Assembly: GCF_016862115.1 (NCBI RefSeq)
Contig: NZ_BOMI01000021.1
Location: 124,001 to 188,000 of the forward strand
Origin: Paractinoplanes deccanensis
GTDB taxonomy: Bacteria; Actinomycetota; Actinomycetes; Mycobacteriales; Micromonosporaceae
Length of the DNA: 64,000 nt
Direction of reading: 5' to 3'
In this document: one piece after another, positions 9,816-18,879 of the stretch
How positions within the stretch are numbered: the stretch's first letter is position 1
Layout of the letters: each line of letters begins with the position of its first letter
Made by a program: the position numbers and the translations under genes
Notes under the pieces: generated by a model
Databases searched by the model: none
What the model was told of the DNA's origin: nothing
What the model saw: the letters and a program-made list of their open reading frames with translations, nothing else

Positions 9816-10763
9816 ATCGGCCATCAGCCGACGACCGTGCGCCGGCGCAGCCGCTGGTCGGAGGCGCAGCGGTCCTGGCGGCTGCACTGGCAGCTGTACC
9901 TGCTGGCGATCGTGCCGATCGCCTACTTCGTGATCTTCAAGTACGTCCCGATGGCCTTCAACGTCATCGCGTTCAAGGACTACAGCCCCGTGCTGGGGCC
10001 ATGGGGCAGTGAATGGGTGGGGCTGCGGAACTTCCAGCAGCTGTTCGACAACCCGGTCTTCACCGAGCTGCTGAAGAACACCGTCTTCCTGGCGTTCTAC
10101 CTGGTCCTGGCGAGCTTCCCGATCCCGATCCTGCTGGCGATCGCGCTCAACGAGATCCGCAACGGGTGGTTCAAGCGCACCGTCCAGATGGTCACCTACG
10201 CGCCCTACTTCATCTCCACCGTGGTGGTCGTGTCGATGACGATCCTGGTGCTGTCGCCCCGGGCCGGCGTCGTCAACGAGGGGCTCGGCTGGTTCGGCAT
10301 CGACCCGATCAACTTCCTCGGCGAGCCGGGCTACTTCCGGCACATCTACGTGTGGACGGACGTCTGGCAGACGGCGGGCTACTCGGCCGTCATCTACATG
10401 GCCGCGCTCGCCGGCATCGACCCGGCGCTGCACGAGTCGGCCAAGGTCGACGGGGCCAGCCGCCTCCAGCGCATCCGGCACATCGATCTGCCCGGCATCA
10501 TGCCGACCGCGGTGATCATCCTGATCCTCGGCGTGGGCAACACGATGGCGATCGGCTTCGAGAAGGCCTACCTGCTCCAGAACGACCTCAACCTGGCGGT
10601 GTCGGAGATCATCCCGACGTACGTCTACAAGACCGGCCTGATCAACGCGGACTTCAGCATGGCCACCGCCGTTGGCCTGTTCAACTCGGTGGTCAATCTC
10701 TTCCTGCTGCTGGCGGTCAACTTCGCCGCCAAGCGCATCACGGGGAACGGACTCTGGCGATGA
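9804..10763 (+). CDS. Carbohydrate ABC transporter permease, LplB/UgpA type
   Basis: This 319-residue integral membrane protein of the inner membrane has about six helices, beginning at LHWQLYLLAIVPIAYFVIF. The EAA loop, ALAGIDPALHESAKVDGAS, is the site that docks the ATPase. It is closest to the LplB branch, which imports oligosaccharides. The start is at the predicted transcription start (leaderless), and its first four codons, ATGTTTCCCGAG, are shared with the ROK repressor gene. It forms an operon with the second permease and a binding protein. No ATPase is encoded nearby, so a shared MsiK-like ATPase elsewhere is expected. Confidence 0.92.
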   Translation: MFPEIGHQPTTVRRRSRWSEAQRSWRLHWQLYLLAIVPIAYFVIFKYVPMAFNVIAFKDYSPVLGPWGSEWVGLRNFQQLFDNPVFTELLKNTVFLAFYLVLASFPIPILLAIALNEIRNGWFKRTVQMVTYAPYFISTVVVVSMTILVLSPRAGVVNEGLGWFGIDPINFLGEPGYFRHIYVWTDVWQTAGYSAVIYMAALAGIDPALHESAKVDGASRLQRIRHIDLPGIMPTAVIILILGVGNTMAIGFEKAYLLQNDLNLAVSEIIPTYVYKTGLINADFSMATAVGLFNSVVNLFLLLAVNFAAKRITGNGLWR

Positions 10764-11704
10764 GCGCGATATCCACTTCGGCGTTGACCCGGCTGCGGCG
10801 GCGCGAGCGCCCGGCCACGACGAAGGTCCGCGAGCCGTTGCGCGACCGCATGTTCATGGTCGTCATCACGATCATGCTGGTGGTGGCGCTGCTGCTGGTG
10901 CTGGCACCGCTGGTGTTCATCGTCGCCAGCTCGTTCAGCAGCGCGGAGGCGGTGAACGCGGGCCGGGTGACCTTCTGGCCGGTCGACTTCTCGCTGCACG
11001 CGTACCAGGTCGCGCTGAGCAACTCGCAGGTCCTGCAGGGCTACTACAACTCGCTGATCTACGCGGTGTTCGGCACCCTGATCAGCGTCACGCTGACCGT
11101 GGCCATCGCGTACCCACTGTCGCGCAAGACGTTCTTCGGGCGCAACGTCATCATGACGCTGCTGATCTTCACGATGCTCTTCTCGGGCGGCCTGATCCCG
11201 ACGTACATGGTGGTCCAGGACCTCGGCATGCTCGACACTCGCTGGGCCCTGCTGATCCCCAACGCGATCGGCGTCTGGCAGGTGATCATCGCGCGCACGT
11301 TCTTCGCCAACTCGATCCCGGACGAGCTGTACGAGGCGTCCATGCTGGACGGCGCCGGCGGGCTCAGAACGCTGTGGTCGGTGGTGCTGCCGCTGTCCAA
11401 GCCGCTGCTGGCCGTCCTCGCGCTGATGTACGCGATCTTCCAGTGGAACACCTACTTCGACGCCCTGGTGTACCTCAAGGACCCCGGTCTGTATCCGCTG
11501 CAGATCGTGCTGCGCAACCTGCTGATCCTCAACGAGACCCGCTCGGGCGCGCAGGACCTGGCCCAGCAGATGGAGCAGCAGCAGCTGGCCGCCGTCCTCC
11601 GCTACGCGCTCATCGTCGTCTCAAGCCTGCCCGTCCTGCTCCTCTACCCGTTCATCGCCCGCCACTTCACCAAGGGCGTCATGGTCGGCGCCGTCAAGGG
11701 ATAA
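10760..11704 (+). CDS. Carbohydrate ABC transporter permease, LplC/UgpE type
   Basis: The 314-residue partner permease overlaps the previous gene by ATGA, indicating translational coupling. A long charged N-terminus precedes the first helix (MVVITIMLVVALLLVLAPLV). Further helices and the EAA loop (DELYEASMLDGAGGLRTLW) follow. With the preceding protein it forms the membrane channel of a sugar importer. Length and topology are normal for the family. Confidence 0.92.
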   Translation: MSAISTSALTRLRRRERPATTKVREPLRDRMFMVVITIMLVVALLLVLAPLVFIVASSFSSAEAVNAGRVTFWPVDFSLHAYQVALSNSQVLQGYYNSLIYAVFGTLISVTLTVAIAYPLSRKTFFGRNVIMTLLIFTMLFSGGLIPTYMVVQDLGMLDTRWALLIPNAIGVWQVIIARTFFANSIPDELYEASMLDGAGGLRTLWSVVLPLSKPLLAVLALMYAIFQWNTYFDALVYLKDPGLYPLQIVLRNLLILNETRSGAQDLAQQMEQQQLAAVLRYALIVVSSLPVLLLYPFIARHFTKGVMVGAVKG

Positions 11705-11716
11705 GGAAACTCACCC

Positions 11717-13384
11717 ATGAAATCGCATGCCCCCGGAAGAACACTCGTCGCCGTCTCGGCCGCCATGGCGCTCGCGGCGGCCGGCTGCTCCTCGAGCGCG
11801 AAGGACGACGCTCCCAAGGCCAAGATGGCCGGCGACAAGGTGATCATCTCGGTGATGTCGCCCGCCGACGCCGACACCAAGCTCGACACCAACACCGCCA
11901 CCAAGGCGCTCAGCGACAAGTTCAAAATCCAGTTCCAGTTCCAGAGCACCAACCAGGACGGCGGCGCGGCCAAGGAGAAGCGGCAGATCTCCCTGGCCAG
12001 CAACGACTACCCCGACCTGTTCCTGCTGGTGCCGTGGGTCGACGCGTTCACCAAGGTCGAGGTGCAGAAGCTCGGCCGGCAGGGCGTCGCGGTCCCGCTG
12101 GAAGACCTGATCAAGGAGAACGCGCCGAACATCCAGAAGGCGCTCGACTCCAACGCCACGCTCAAGGCGATGTCGGTCTCGCCGGACGGGCACATCTACG
12201 CGCTGCCGCAGTGGTCCGACTGCTACCACTGCGCGTACCCGGACAAGCTCTGGATCAACTCGTCCTGGCTGAAGAAGCTCAACCTGCAGATGCCGAAGAC
12301 GCCCGAGGAGCTGCGCACGGTCCTCAAGGCGTTCAAGACCCAGGACCCGAACGGCAACGGCAAGGCCGACGAGATCCCGATGACCACCTCCGTCGGCGAC
12401 AGCAGCCTCATCGGCTATCTCATGGGTGCCTTCGCCTACAACCCGGTCGGCGCCAACAACGGCATCCGGTCGCTGCTGGAGCTCAACGGCGACAAGGTGG
12501 AGACGCCGGTCGACAAGGCGAACTTCAAGGCCGGCCTCAAGTACATCAATTCGCTCTACAAGGACGGGCTGATCGACCCCGCCTCGTTCACCCAGAACGC
12601 CGAGGCGCTCCAGGCCATCGGCAACAACCCCAAGGCCGTGCAGATCGGCTCCGCCCCCGTGCTGTGGCCCGGCATCTTCGTCCAGCTCGGCCAGAAGGAC
12701 GGCCGCGACAAGCAGTACGACGCCGTGCCGCCGCTGACCGGCCCGGACGGCACCAGCTACACCGGGTACACCCCGACGACCTCCACCGGCTACACCTTCA
12801 TGCTGACCAACAAGTCCAGCAAGGAGGCCCGCGTCGCCGCGATCAAGATGCTCGACTACCTCTACACCGAGGAGGGCCTGCTCAACACGATGGTGGGCCC
12901 CGAGAACGTCGCCTGGGTCAAGCCGGGCCCCGGTGACATCGCGCTCGACGAGAAGGCCAAGCCGATCTACAAGGCGCTGAACTCCGCCGAGGTGCCGAAG
13001 AACGTCGGCTGGAACGCGCTGGCGCAGTACAACGTCACCCTCGCCTTCCGTAACGGCCTGGTCGTGCCCAAGGACATCTACTCCGAGCAGGGGCTCGAGC
13101 GGCGGCTGTTCGAGGCGACCAAGCAGTACGAGCCCCACGCCGACAAGTCGCTGGTCTTCCCCGAGGTTTCGATCTGGGTCAGCGACAGCGAGGCGTCCGA
13201 GCTGGCCACCCTGAAGACCAACCTCGACAGCTACGTCAGCCAGGGGCAGCTGGCCTTCATCACCGGGTCGAAGAACATCGACACCGAGTGGGACACCTGG
13301 GTCAAGGGCCTCGACGGGGTCGGCATGAAGCGGTACCTGGAGATCAACCAGAAGGCCTACGATCAATACAAGTCGAGCAAGTAG
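11717..13384 (+). CDS. Extracellular sugar-binding lipoprotein of the ABC importer
   Basis: The 555-residue protein has a lipoprotein signal ending in ALAAAGC (lipid-modified Cys near 23), then a long family-1-type solute-binding fold, typical in size for LplA-like oligosaccharide receptors. The GYTPTTSTGYTFMLTNKSS stretch and Trp-rich patches suit sugar binding. It starts 12 bases after the second permease and completes the importer operon. The ligand is unknown; the shared operator with GH27 and with the GH95/esterase genes suggests galactose-, arabinose- or fucose-containing oligosaccharides. Confidence 0.92.
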   Translation: MKSHAPGRTLVAVSAAMALAAAGCSSSAKDDAPKAKMAGDKVIISVMSPADADTKLDTNTATKALSDKFKIQFQFQSTNQDGGAAKEKRQISLASNDYPDLFLLVPWVDAFTKVEVQKLGRQGVAVPLEDLIKENAPNIQKALDSNATLKAMSVSPDGHIYALPQWSDCYHCAYPDKLWINSSWLKKLNLQMPKTPEELRTVLKAFKTQDPNGNGKADEIPMTTSVGDSSLIGYLMGAFAYNPVGANNGIRSLLELNGDKVETPVDKANFKAGLKYINSLYKDGLIDPASFTQNAEALQAIGNNPKAVQIGSAPVLWPGIFVQLGQKDGRDKQYDAVPPLTGPDGTSYTGYTPTTSTGYTFMLTNKSSKEARVAAIKMLDYLYTEEGLLNTMVGPENVAWVKPGPGDIALDEKAKPIYKALNSAEVPKNVGWNALAQYNVTLAFRNGLVVPKDIYSEQGLERRLFEATKQYEPHADKSLVFPEVSIWVSDSEASELATLKTNLDSYVSQGQLAFITGSKNIDTEWDTWVKGLDGVGMKRYLEINQKAYDQYKSSK

Positions 13385-13461
13385 CGGCGCGTCCTGTCGT
13401 ATCCCGGCGCGGCTGTTCGTGGACCCGGTGTGCTCTGCCGGACACGAGGAGAGGTAACGCC

Positions 13462-13836
13462 ATGACCGAGTACCTGATCACCTTCAACGACGAGTGGGTG
13501 CCCGCACACACACCGGAGGAGCTGGCCCAGAAGGCCAAGTCGGGGCTGGCCGTGATCGACGAGATGCGGGCCGAGGGGGTCCTGATCTTCACGAACGGCG
13601 GGCTCGACCGCTCCACCGCGGTGTGCAGCGCCGAGGCGGTCGACGGCAAGGCGGTGATCACCGACGGGCCGTACGCCGAGACCAAGGAACACCTCGGCGG
13701 CTTCGCGGTCGTCGACGTGCCCGACGACGAGGCGGCGCGCTACTGGGCCGGCCGGCTCGCGGTCGCGCTCGACTGGCCACAGGAGGTGCACCGGTTCCGG
13801 GGCCCCGGGCAGAGGGCCGGCGCACGGGAGCCGTGA
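13462..13836 (+). CDS. YCII/DGPF-domain protein
   Basis: The 124-residue ferredoxin-like alpha/beta protein carries the DGPYAETKEHLGG motif of the YCII (DGPF) family. ATG 13462 follows a GAGGAGAGG ribosome-binding site. Its stop overlaps the GTG of the sigma-factor gene (GTGA). This gene pairing is the standard arrangement for ECF42 sigma factors, where the YCII protein is thought to act in the same stress response. Its biochemical role is not established. Confidence 0.9.
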   Translation: MTEYLITFNDEWVPAHTPEELAQKAKSGLAVIDEMRAEGVLIFTNGGLDRSTAVCSAEAVDGKAVITDGPYAETKEHLGGFAVVDVPDDEAARYWAGRLAVALDWPQEVHRFRGPGQRAGAREP

Positions 13837-15077
13837 CCCACTCCGACGCCGAGCAGGCGATCACCCGCGCTCACCACGAGGAGTGGGCACGGGTGATCGC
13901 CGGCCTCGCACGCCGCTTCGGCAGCCTCGACGTGGCCGAGGAGGCGGCGGCCGAGGCGTTCGCGGCCGCCGCGGAGAGGTGGCCGCGCGAGGGCGTACCG
14001 CCCCACCCCGGCGGCTGGCTGTCCACCACGGCCACCCGCAAGGCGATCGACTGGCTCCGTCGCGAGTCGCAGCGCGACGCCAAGCACAAGGCGGCCATGA
14101 TCGTGCACGACGACACCCCCGCCGAGCCGACCGGCCCCGTCGGCGACGACCGGCTCCGGCTGGTCTTCACCTGCTGCCATCCCGCGCTCGCGATGGAGGC
14201 GCGGGTGGCGCTCACCCTGCGCCTGCTCGGCGGGCTCACCGTCGCCGAGATCGCCCGCGCCTTCCTGGTGCAGGAGACGGCGATGGCGCGGCGGATCACC
14301 CGGGCCAAGGCGAAGATCAAGGCGGCGCGCATCCCGTACCGCGTGCCCTCGGCCGGCGACATCCGCGAGCGGCTGGCGGGCGTGCTCGCGGTGATCTACC
14401 TGGTCTTCAACGAGGGCTACCTCGCCGGCGAGGGCGACGACCCGGTGCGCGCGGACCTGACGGACGAGGCGATCCGGCTGGGCCGCCTGCTGCGCACCCT
14501 GCTCCCGGACAACGGCGAGGTGGCCGGGCTGCTCGCCCTGATGCTGCTCACCGACGCCCGGCGGCGGGCCCGCGTCTCGGCCACCGGCGAACTGGTCACC
14601 CTCGGCGAGCAGGACCGCGGCGCCTGGGACCGGGAGCTGATCGCCGAGGGCAGTGCCCTGGTCCGGGAACGGGTCGAGGCGGTGGCACGGGGCACGGACC
14701 TGCCGGGGCGCTACCAACTGCTGGCCGCGATCAACGCGGTGCACACGACTGCCCGCACCGCCGCGGAGACCGACTGGGCGGCGATCGTGGCGCTCTACGG
14801 TCAACTGGCGCGGGTGGACCCCTCGCCGATCGTGCGGCTCAACCGGGCGGTCGCGGTCGCCGAGGTGGACGGGCCGGGCGCCGGGCTCGCGGAGACCGAC
14901 GGTCTCGCCCCGGCTCTCGACGGCTACCACGCCTTCCACGCGGCGCGCGCCGACCTGCTGCGCCGGCTCGGGCGCACGGGCGAGGCGCTCACGGCGTACG
15001 ACCGGGCCATCGACCTCGCCGGCAACCCGGCCGAGCGCGCCTATCTCACCCGGCGCCGCGATCAGCTCGCGGCTTAG
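13833..15077 (+). CDS. ECF42-group RNA polymerase sigma factor with C-terminal TPR-like domain
   Basis: The 414-residue protein has sigma region 2 (about 10-80, with AIDWLRRESQRD), sigma region 4 (about 105-165, with LTVAEIARAFLVQETAMARR), then a helical, TPR-like C-terminal extension of over 200 residues (VIYLVFNEGYLA, INAVHTTA, RLNRAVAVAE). This architecture defines ECF42, in which the extension, rather than a separate anti-sigma factor, is thought to regulate activity. GTG 13833 overlaps the YCII stop, so the two are co-translated. Confidence 0.93.
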   Translation: MTHSDAEQAITRAHHEEWARVIAGLARRFGSLDVAEEAAAEAFAAAAERWPREGVPPHPGGWLSTTATRKAIDWLRRESQRDAKHKAAMIVHDDTPAEPTGPVGDDRLRLVFTCCHPALAMEARVALTLRLLGGLTVAEIARAFLVQETAMARRITRAKAKIKAARIPYRVPSAGDIRERLAGVLAVIYLVFNEGYLAGEGDDPVRADLTDEAIRLGRLLRTLLPDNGEVAGLLALMLLTDARRRARVSATGELVTLGEQDRGAWDRELIAEGSALVRERVEAVARGTDLPGRYQLLAAINAVHTTARTAAETDWAAIVALYGQLARVDPSPIVRLNRAVAVAEVDGPGAGLAETDGLAPALDGYHAFHAARADLLRRLGRTGEALTAYDRAIDLAGNPAERAYLTRRRDQLAA

Positions 15078-15116
15078 GCTTTCGCCGTGGCCGGGCCGGC
15101 CGGGCGCCGGTGGGAG

Positions 15117-15130
15117 ATGACATCTGTCAT
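15117..15130. promoter_or_regulatory. Perfect inverted repeat ATGACA-TC-TGTCAT, candidate operator
   Basis: It lies 60 bases before the ABC ATPase start and heads the exporter/two-component operon. A response regulator of the NarL type would be expected to bind such a dyad, and that operon encodes one, so autoregulation is the simplest reading. This is inferred from position and symmetry. Confidence 0.55.
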
Positions 15131-15189
15131 GGGTGGGCGCTGACTCCGGCGACTGCCGGAACGCCGCGTGCTCGCGAACCATGGACGGC

Positions 15190-16143
15190 ATGAGCACGCA
15201 GACCCTGACCCGCACCGGAACGGCCATCGAGGTGTCCGGCCTGCATCAGCGGTACGGCGCCTTCGAGGCCGTCCGCGGAGTCGACTTCACCGTGCCGGGC
15301 GGCCGGTTGTTCGCCCTGCTCGGCACGAACGGCGCGGGCAAGACGACCACCATGGAAGTCCTGGAGGGCTTCCGGCCCGCCTCGTCCGGCACGGTCCGGC
15401 TGCTCGGCGCCGACCCGTACCGCGACCGCCGGGCGCTGCGGCCCCGGGTGGGGATCATGCTGCAGGAGAGCGGCCTGATCGGCGACCTCACCGCCGCCGA
15501 GACCGTCGACCTGTGGCGCGACCTGGCGAGGAACCCGCTCGGCCGGGACGAGGCCCTGGACCTGGTCGGCCTCGGCGACAAGGCCGGCGTCGCGGTGCGG
15601 CAGCTGTCCGGCGGGCAGAAGCGCCGCCTCGACCTGGCCCTCGCGGTCGTGGGCCGCCCCGAGGTCCTCTTCCTCGACGAGCCGACCACCGGCATGGACC
15701 CGGAGGCGCGCCTGGCCACCTGGCGGCTGATCCAGGACCAGGTCGCGGCCGGCACGACGGTGCTGCTCACCACGCACTACCTGGAGGAGGCGGAGCGGCT
15801 CGCCGACCGGATCGCGATCATGCACCGGGGAACGGTCCGGATCGACGGAACCGTGCCCGAGGTGGTCGCCGGCCACGGCGACCGGATCGCCTTCCGCGTC
15901 CCGGCGCACACGCCGATCGACGCGCTGCCGGCGCTCGACGGGATCCTCCCGGAGATCGCCGTGACCGACGGGCACCCCACCGCCCGCTACACGGTCACCG
16001 GCGGCGACCCGGACGGCCGCGCCCACCGGGCGGTCGCCTCCCTGCTGGCCTGGGCCGGCGAGCAGCGGGTCACCCTCGACCGGCTCGCGGTCCGCCCGGC
16101 CTCGCTCGAAGACGTGTTCCTGACCATCGTGGAGAACCAGTGA
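15190..16143 (+). CDS. ABC exporter ATP-binding protein (DrrA-like)
   Basis: The protein is 317 residues from ATG 15190 (ATG 15181 is an alternative). The nucleotide-binding domain shows Walker A GTNGAGKTTT, signature LSGGQKRRLDLALAV, Walker B VLFLDEPTTGMDP and the switch His in LLTTHYLEEAE. A C-terminal DrrA-type extension of about 90 residues ends in SLEDVFLTIVENQ. It would energise export of a drug or lipid with the permease encoded immediately downstream. First gene of a four-gene operon with a two-component system. Confidence 0.95.
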   Translation: MSTQTLTRTGTAIEVSGLHQRYGAFEAVRGVDFTVPGGRLFALLGTNGAGKTTTMEVLEGFRPASSGTVRLLGADPYRDRRALRPRVGIMLQESGLIGDLTAAETVDLWRDLARNPLGRDEALDLVGLGDKAGVAVRQLSGGQKRRLDLALAVVGRPEVLFLDEPTTGMDPEARLATWRLIQDQVAAGTTVLLTTHYLEEAERLADRIAIMHRGTVRIDGTVPEVVAGHGDRIAFRVPAHTPIDALPALDGILPEIAVTDGHPTARYTVTGGDPDGRAHRAVASLLAWAGEQRVTLDRLAVRPASLEDVFLTIVENQ

Positions 16144-16892
16144 AGACCGATCTCGCGCACGTCTACCGGCTGGCCCGGCTCGACCTGACCCTGATCTTCC
16201 GCAACCGGTCGGCGCTCACCAACGCCGTCCTGATGCCGCTGCTCGTCACCGGATTCCTGATCTTCACGGCGAAGCGGCAGGCCGGCGACGAGCAGCTGCG
16301 GTTCCTGCTCACCGGGCAGGTCGCCGCCCTCGTGCTGTTCGCCCCGCTGGTCAACCTGGCCGGCTTCTACACCAGCCGGCGCGAGGAACTGGTGCTCAAG
16401 CGGCTGCTCGGCGGCCCCGCGTCGGCGACCGCGATCCTCGGCGGCAGCGCGGCCGGCGCCGCCGCTGTTTACCTGCTCCAGGTCCTCGTGCTGTGCGTGG
16501 CCGCGGTGCCGCTCGGCGTCGGGTTGCCGGACAACCCGCCCCTCCTGCTGGCCGGTGCGCTGGCCGGCGCGGCCCTGTTCAGCCTGCTCTCGATGGTCAT
16601 CTCGGGGCTCAGCTCCAGCGGCGAGCTGGCCCAGATCGCCACCGTGCCGGTCATGCTGCTCTGCCTCTTCCTGTCGCCCGTGGTGGCCCCGCCGGACGCG
16701 CTGCCGGAGGCGCTGCGGGCCGTGGCCGGCTACCTGCCGATGACGCCGATGGCCGAGATCGTCCGCGCCGGCTTCCTCGGCGGCACGCGCTGGACGGAGA
16801 CGATGCAGTCGGCCGGCGTGCTGGCCGTGTGGGTGGCGGTGGCCGCGATACTGGCCCGGCGGTATTTTCGCTGGGATCCGCGGCGAGGCTGA
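16140..16892 (+). CDS. ABC-2 type exporter permease
   Basis: The 250-residue membrane protein has about six helices, starts at GTG 16140 and overlaps the ATPase stop (GTGA). The sequence runs from LTLIFRNRSALTNAVLMPLL to a C-terminal helix ending ILARRYFRWDP, the usual ABC-2 layout. It forms the membrane pore of the exporter; the substrate is unknown, though exporters paired with kinases in this way often respond to cell-envelope stress or antibiotics. Confidence 0.9.
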   Translation: MKTDLAHVYRLARLDLTLIFRNRSALTNAVLMPLLVTGFLIFTAKRQAGDEQLRFLLTGQVAALVLFAPLVNLAGFYTSRREELVLKRLLGGPASATAILGGSAAGAAAVYLLQVLVLCVAAVPLGVGLPDNPPLLLAGALAGAALFSLLSMVISGLSSSGELAQIATVPVMLLCLFLSPVVAPPDALPEALRAVAGYLPMTPMAEIVRAGFLGGTRWTETMQSAGVLAVWVAVAAILARRYFRWDPRRG

Positions 16893-16910
16893 AAAGTTAG
16901 GGTGGCGTGC

Positions 16911-18203
16911 ATGAGTGGCGCTGTGCACCGGGCTCGCCGGATCACCATGTGGAGCCTCCTGTGCGGCCTGATCCCGGGCTGGGTCGGCGCGCTCGGCGGG
17001 GCCGGCGCGCAGATCGCGGAAGACCGGGTCGATCCGCTGCGTCTCGCCGTCGCCGGCATCGGGCTGCTGGTCTTCACATGGTCCGGCGCGCGGCTGGTCC
17101 GGGCGGTGTCGGTGGGCTGGCCCGAGCAGGCGGCCCGCAGCCGGCGCGAGTCGGTGATCTCCGGCGTCGCCGTCCTGGTCGTCCTCGTCGTGCAGGACGC
17201 CGGCCCGCTCGGCTGGGGCCTGCTGGCGGTGGCATGGATCAGCCTGGTCACCGTCCGGACGAGTGCCAGGGCGACGGTGCTGCTGGCGCTCGGCACGGCG
17301 TTCACGGCCGGCGGCCTCTACTGGCTCGATCCGAGCTACGGCGACTTCCCGGTCTCGGCGGCCCTGATCGTCTACTCGGCGTTGTGCGTCTCCCTCCCGT
17401 ACGCGAACAAGCTCTGGATCTGGATCCTCAACCTCACCGAGCAGGCGCACGCCAGCAAGGACGCGGAGGCCCGCCTGGCGGTCACCGAGGAGCGCCTGCG
17501 GTTCGCCCGGGACCTGCACGACCTGGTCGGCCACAGCCTGTCGGTGATCGCGGTGAAGAGCGAGTTGGCCGGCAAGCTCGCCGCCCTCGACACCAACCGG
17601 GCGGCGGCCGAGATGGCCGAGGTGCGCGGCCTGGCCCAGGACAGCCTGCGGCAGATCCGCGAGGCGGTCCGCGGCTACCGGGTCCTCGACCTGGCGTCCG
17701 AAGTGGCCAGTGTGCGGGCCATCCTGGAAGCCGACGGGGTGCGCTGTGAAGTGGACGTCCCACCGGGCGTCGTGGAGCCGTCGGCGGCGGGGCCGTTCGC
17801 CTGGGTGGTGCGGGAGAGCGCCACCAACATCCTGCGGCACAGTTCGGCGTCGTGGTGCCGGATGACGCTGCGGGCGGCGGACGGCTCGGCCGTCCTCGAG
17901 GTGGTCAACGACGGTGCGCCGCCGCCGGCCCAGGGCGGCACGGGGCTGGCGGGGCTGGCCGAGCGCCTGGCCGCGGTCGGCGGCTCGCTGACGGCCGAGC
18001 CCACCGGTGACGGTCGATTCCTGGTACGCGCCATCGCGCCGTCCGGGGTGGCCGTTGGGTCTGGATCCGGCGGGCTGTCGGGAATCGCTGGGCCGTCCGG
18101 ACCCGGTGCGGTGTCGGGAATCGCTGGGCCGTCCGGATCTGCTGCGGTGTCGGGAACCGCTGGGCCGTCTGGGACCGCCGCGCCGTCCGGAGCTGCCGCA
18201 TGA
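16911..18203 (+). CDS. NarL-class sensor histidine kinase with repetitive C-terminal tail
   Basis: Of the 430 residues from ATG 16911 (AGGGTGG upstream), about 1-165 hold five or six membrane helices with no large sensory domain. The HisKA_3 dimerisation helix (RFARDLHDLVGHSLSVIAVK) carries the phospho-accepting His. The ATPase domain has WVVRESATNILRHS and GGTGLAGLAERL. The last 50 or so residues are a low-complexity tail with repeats of the type GIAGPSG, not usual for the family. The stop overlaps the response regulator (ATGA). Confidence 0.93.
   Translation: MSGAVHRARRITMWSLLCGLIPGWVGALGGAGAQIAEDRVDPLRLAVAGIGLLVFTWSGARLVRAVSVGWPEQAARSRRESVISGVAVLVVLVVQDAGPLGWGLLAVAWISLVTVRTSARATVLLALGTAFTAGGLYWLDPSYGDFPVSAALIVYSALCVSLPYANKLWIWILNLTEQAHASKDAEARLAVTEERLRFARDLHDLVGHSLSVIAVKSELAGKLAALDTNRAAAEMAEVRGLAQDSLRQIREAVRGYRVLDLASEVASVRAILEADGVRCEVDVPPGVVEPSAAGPFAWVVRESATNILRHSSASWCRMTLRAADGSAVLEVVNDGAPPPAQGGTGLAGLAERLAAVGGSLTAEPTGDGRFLVRAIAPSGVAVGSGSGGLSGIAGPSGPGAVSGIAGPSGSAAVSGTAGPSGTAAPSGAAA
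18080..18187 (+). repeat. Three 36-base tandem repeats in the kinase C-terminal tail
   Basis: Units begin at 18080, 18116 and 18152; the first two are nearly identical, the third more diverged. Each encodes about 12 residues rich in Gly, Ser, Ala and Pro. The unit length keeps frame, so copy number could vary without breaking the kinase. Confidence 0.85.
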
Positions 18204-18793
18204 TCCGCGTTCTGCTCGCCGACGACCAGCATCTGATTCGCGAGGCCCTCGCCATGATGCTGGACTTCGAGGACGACCTGACGGTGGTCGCCCAGTGCGG
18301 CCGCGGCGACGAGGTGGTCCCCGCGGTGACGGCCCACGACCCCGACGTGATCGTGCTCGACATCGAGATGCCCGGCCTCGACGGCCTCACGGTCGCCGAA
18401 CAGCTTCCCGGCCGCGCCATGCTGATCCTGAGCACCTTCGCCCGTCCCGGCTACCTGCGCCGCGCCATCGCCGCGGGCGTCCGAGGCTTCATCCCCAAGG
18501 ACTCCTCCAGTGCCGAACTGGCCGCCGCCATCCGCAAGATTCACGCCGGCGGCCGGTACCTCGACCCCGAACTGGCCGCCTCCGCCATGATGGCCGGCGA
18601 GAGCCCGCTCACCGACCGGGAACGCGACACCCTGTCCCTCGCCGCCTCCGGCGCGCCGGTCGCGGACATCGCCGCCCGGCTGCACCTCAGCGAGGGCACG
18701 GTCCGTAACTACCTGAGCAACGCCATCACCAAGCTCGGCGCGCCGAACCGGCTCACCGCGATCCGTCAGGCCCAGAGCATGGGGTGGATCTGA
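18200..18793 (+). CDS. NarL/FixJ-family response regulator
   Basis: In this 197-residue protein the receiver domain (1-120) has the acidic pair in LLADDQ, phospho-acceptor D54 in VIVLDIEMPG and the switch Lys in GFIPKDSS. A LuxR-type helix-turn-helix (about 135-190, with LTDRERDTLSLAASG and AARLHLSEGTVRNYLS) follows. Co-translated with the kinase. The probable target is the ABC operon in front of it, through the dyad at 15117-15130. Confidence 0.95.
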   Translation: MIRVLLADDQHLIREALAMMLDFEDDLTVVAQCGRGDEVVPAVTAHDPDVIVLDIEMPGLDGLTVAEQLPGRAMLILSTFARPGYLRRAIAAGVRGFIPKDSSSAELAAAIRKIHAGGRYLDPELAASAMMAGESPLTDRERDTLSLAASGAPVADIAARLHLSEGTVRNYLSNAITKLGAPNRLTAIRQAQSMGWI

Positions 18794-18879
18794 CACCGTC
18801 CGGGTGACGGGGTCGTCCGACCTGACGTGGTGGCCGCGGAATCCGCCTGTACGGGGCCGCAAGAGGAGCGGCTCCGGCG

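Noticed and set aside
11711..13366. 551-codon minus-strand frame opposite the sugar-binding lipoprotein
   Set aside because: The plus strand has a lipobox and operon spacing; the antisense product is low complexity.
13370..13384. Third copy of the ATCAATAC operator
   Set aside because: ATCAATAC here lies at the end of the binding-protein coding region and lacks the palindrome and promoter boxes.
13833..15077. Sigma gene with a missing anti-sigma factor
   Set aside because: ECF42 factors carry a C-terminal TPR-like domain and pair with YCII, as found; nothing is missing.
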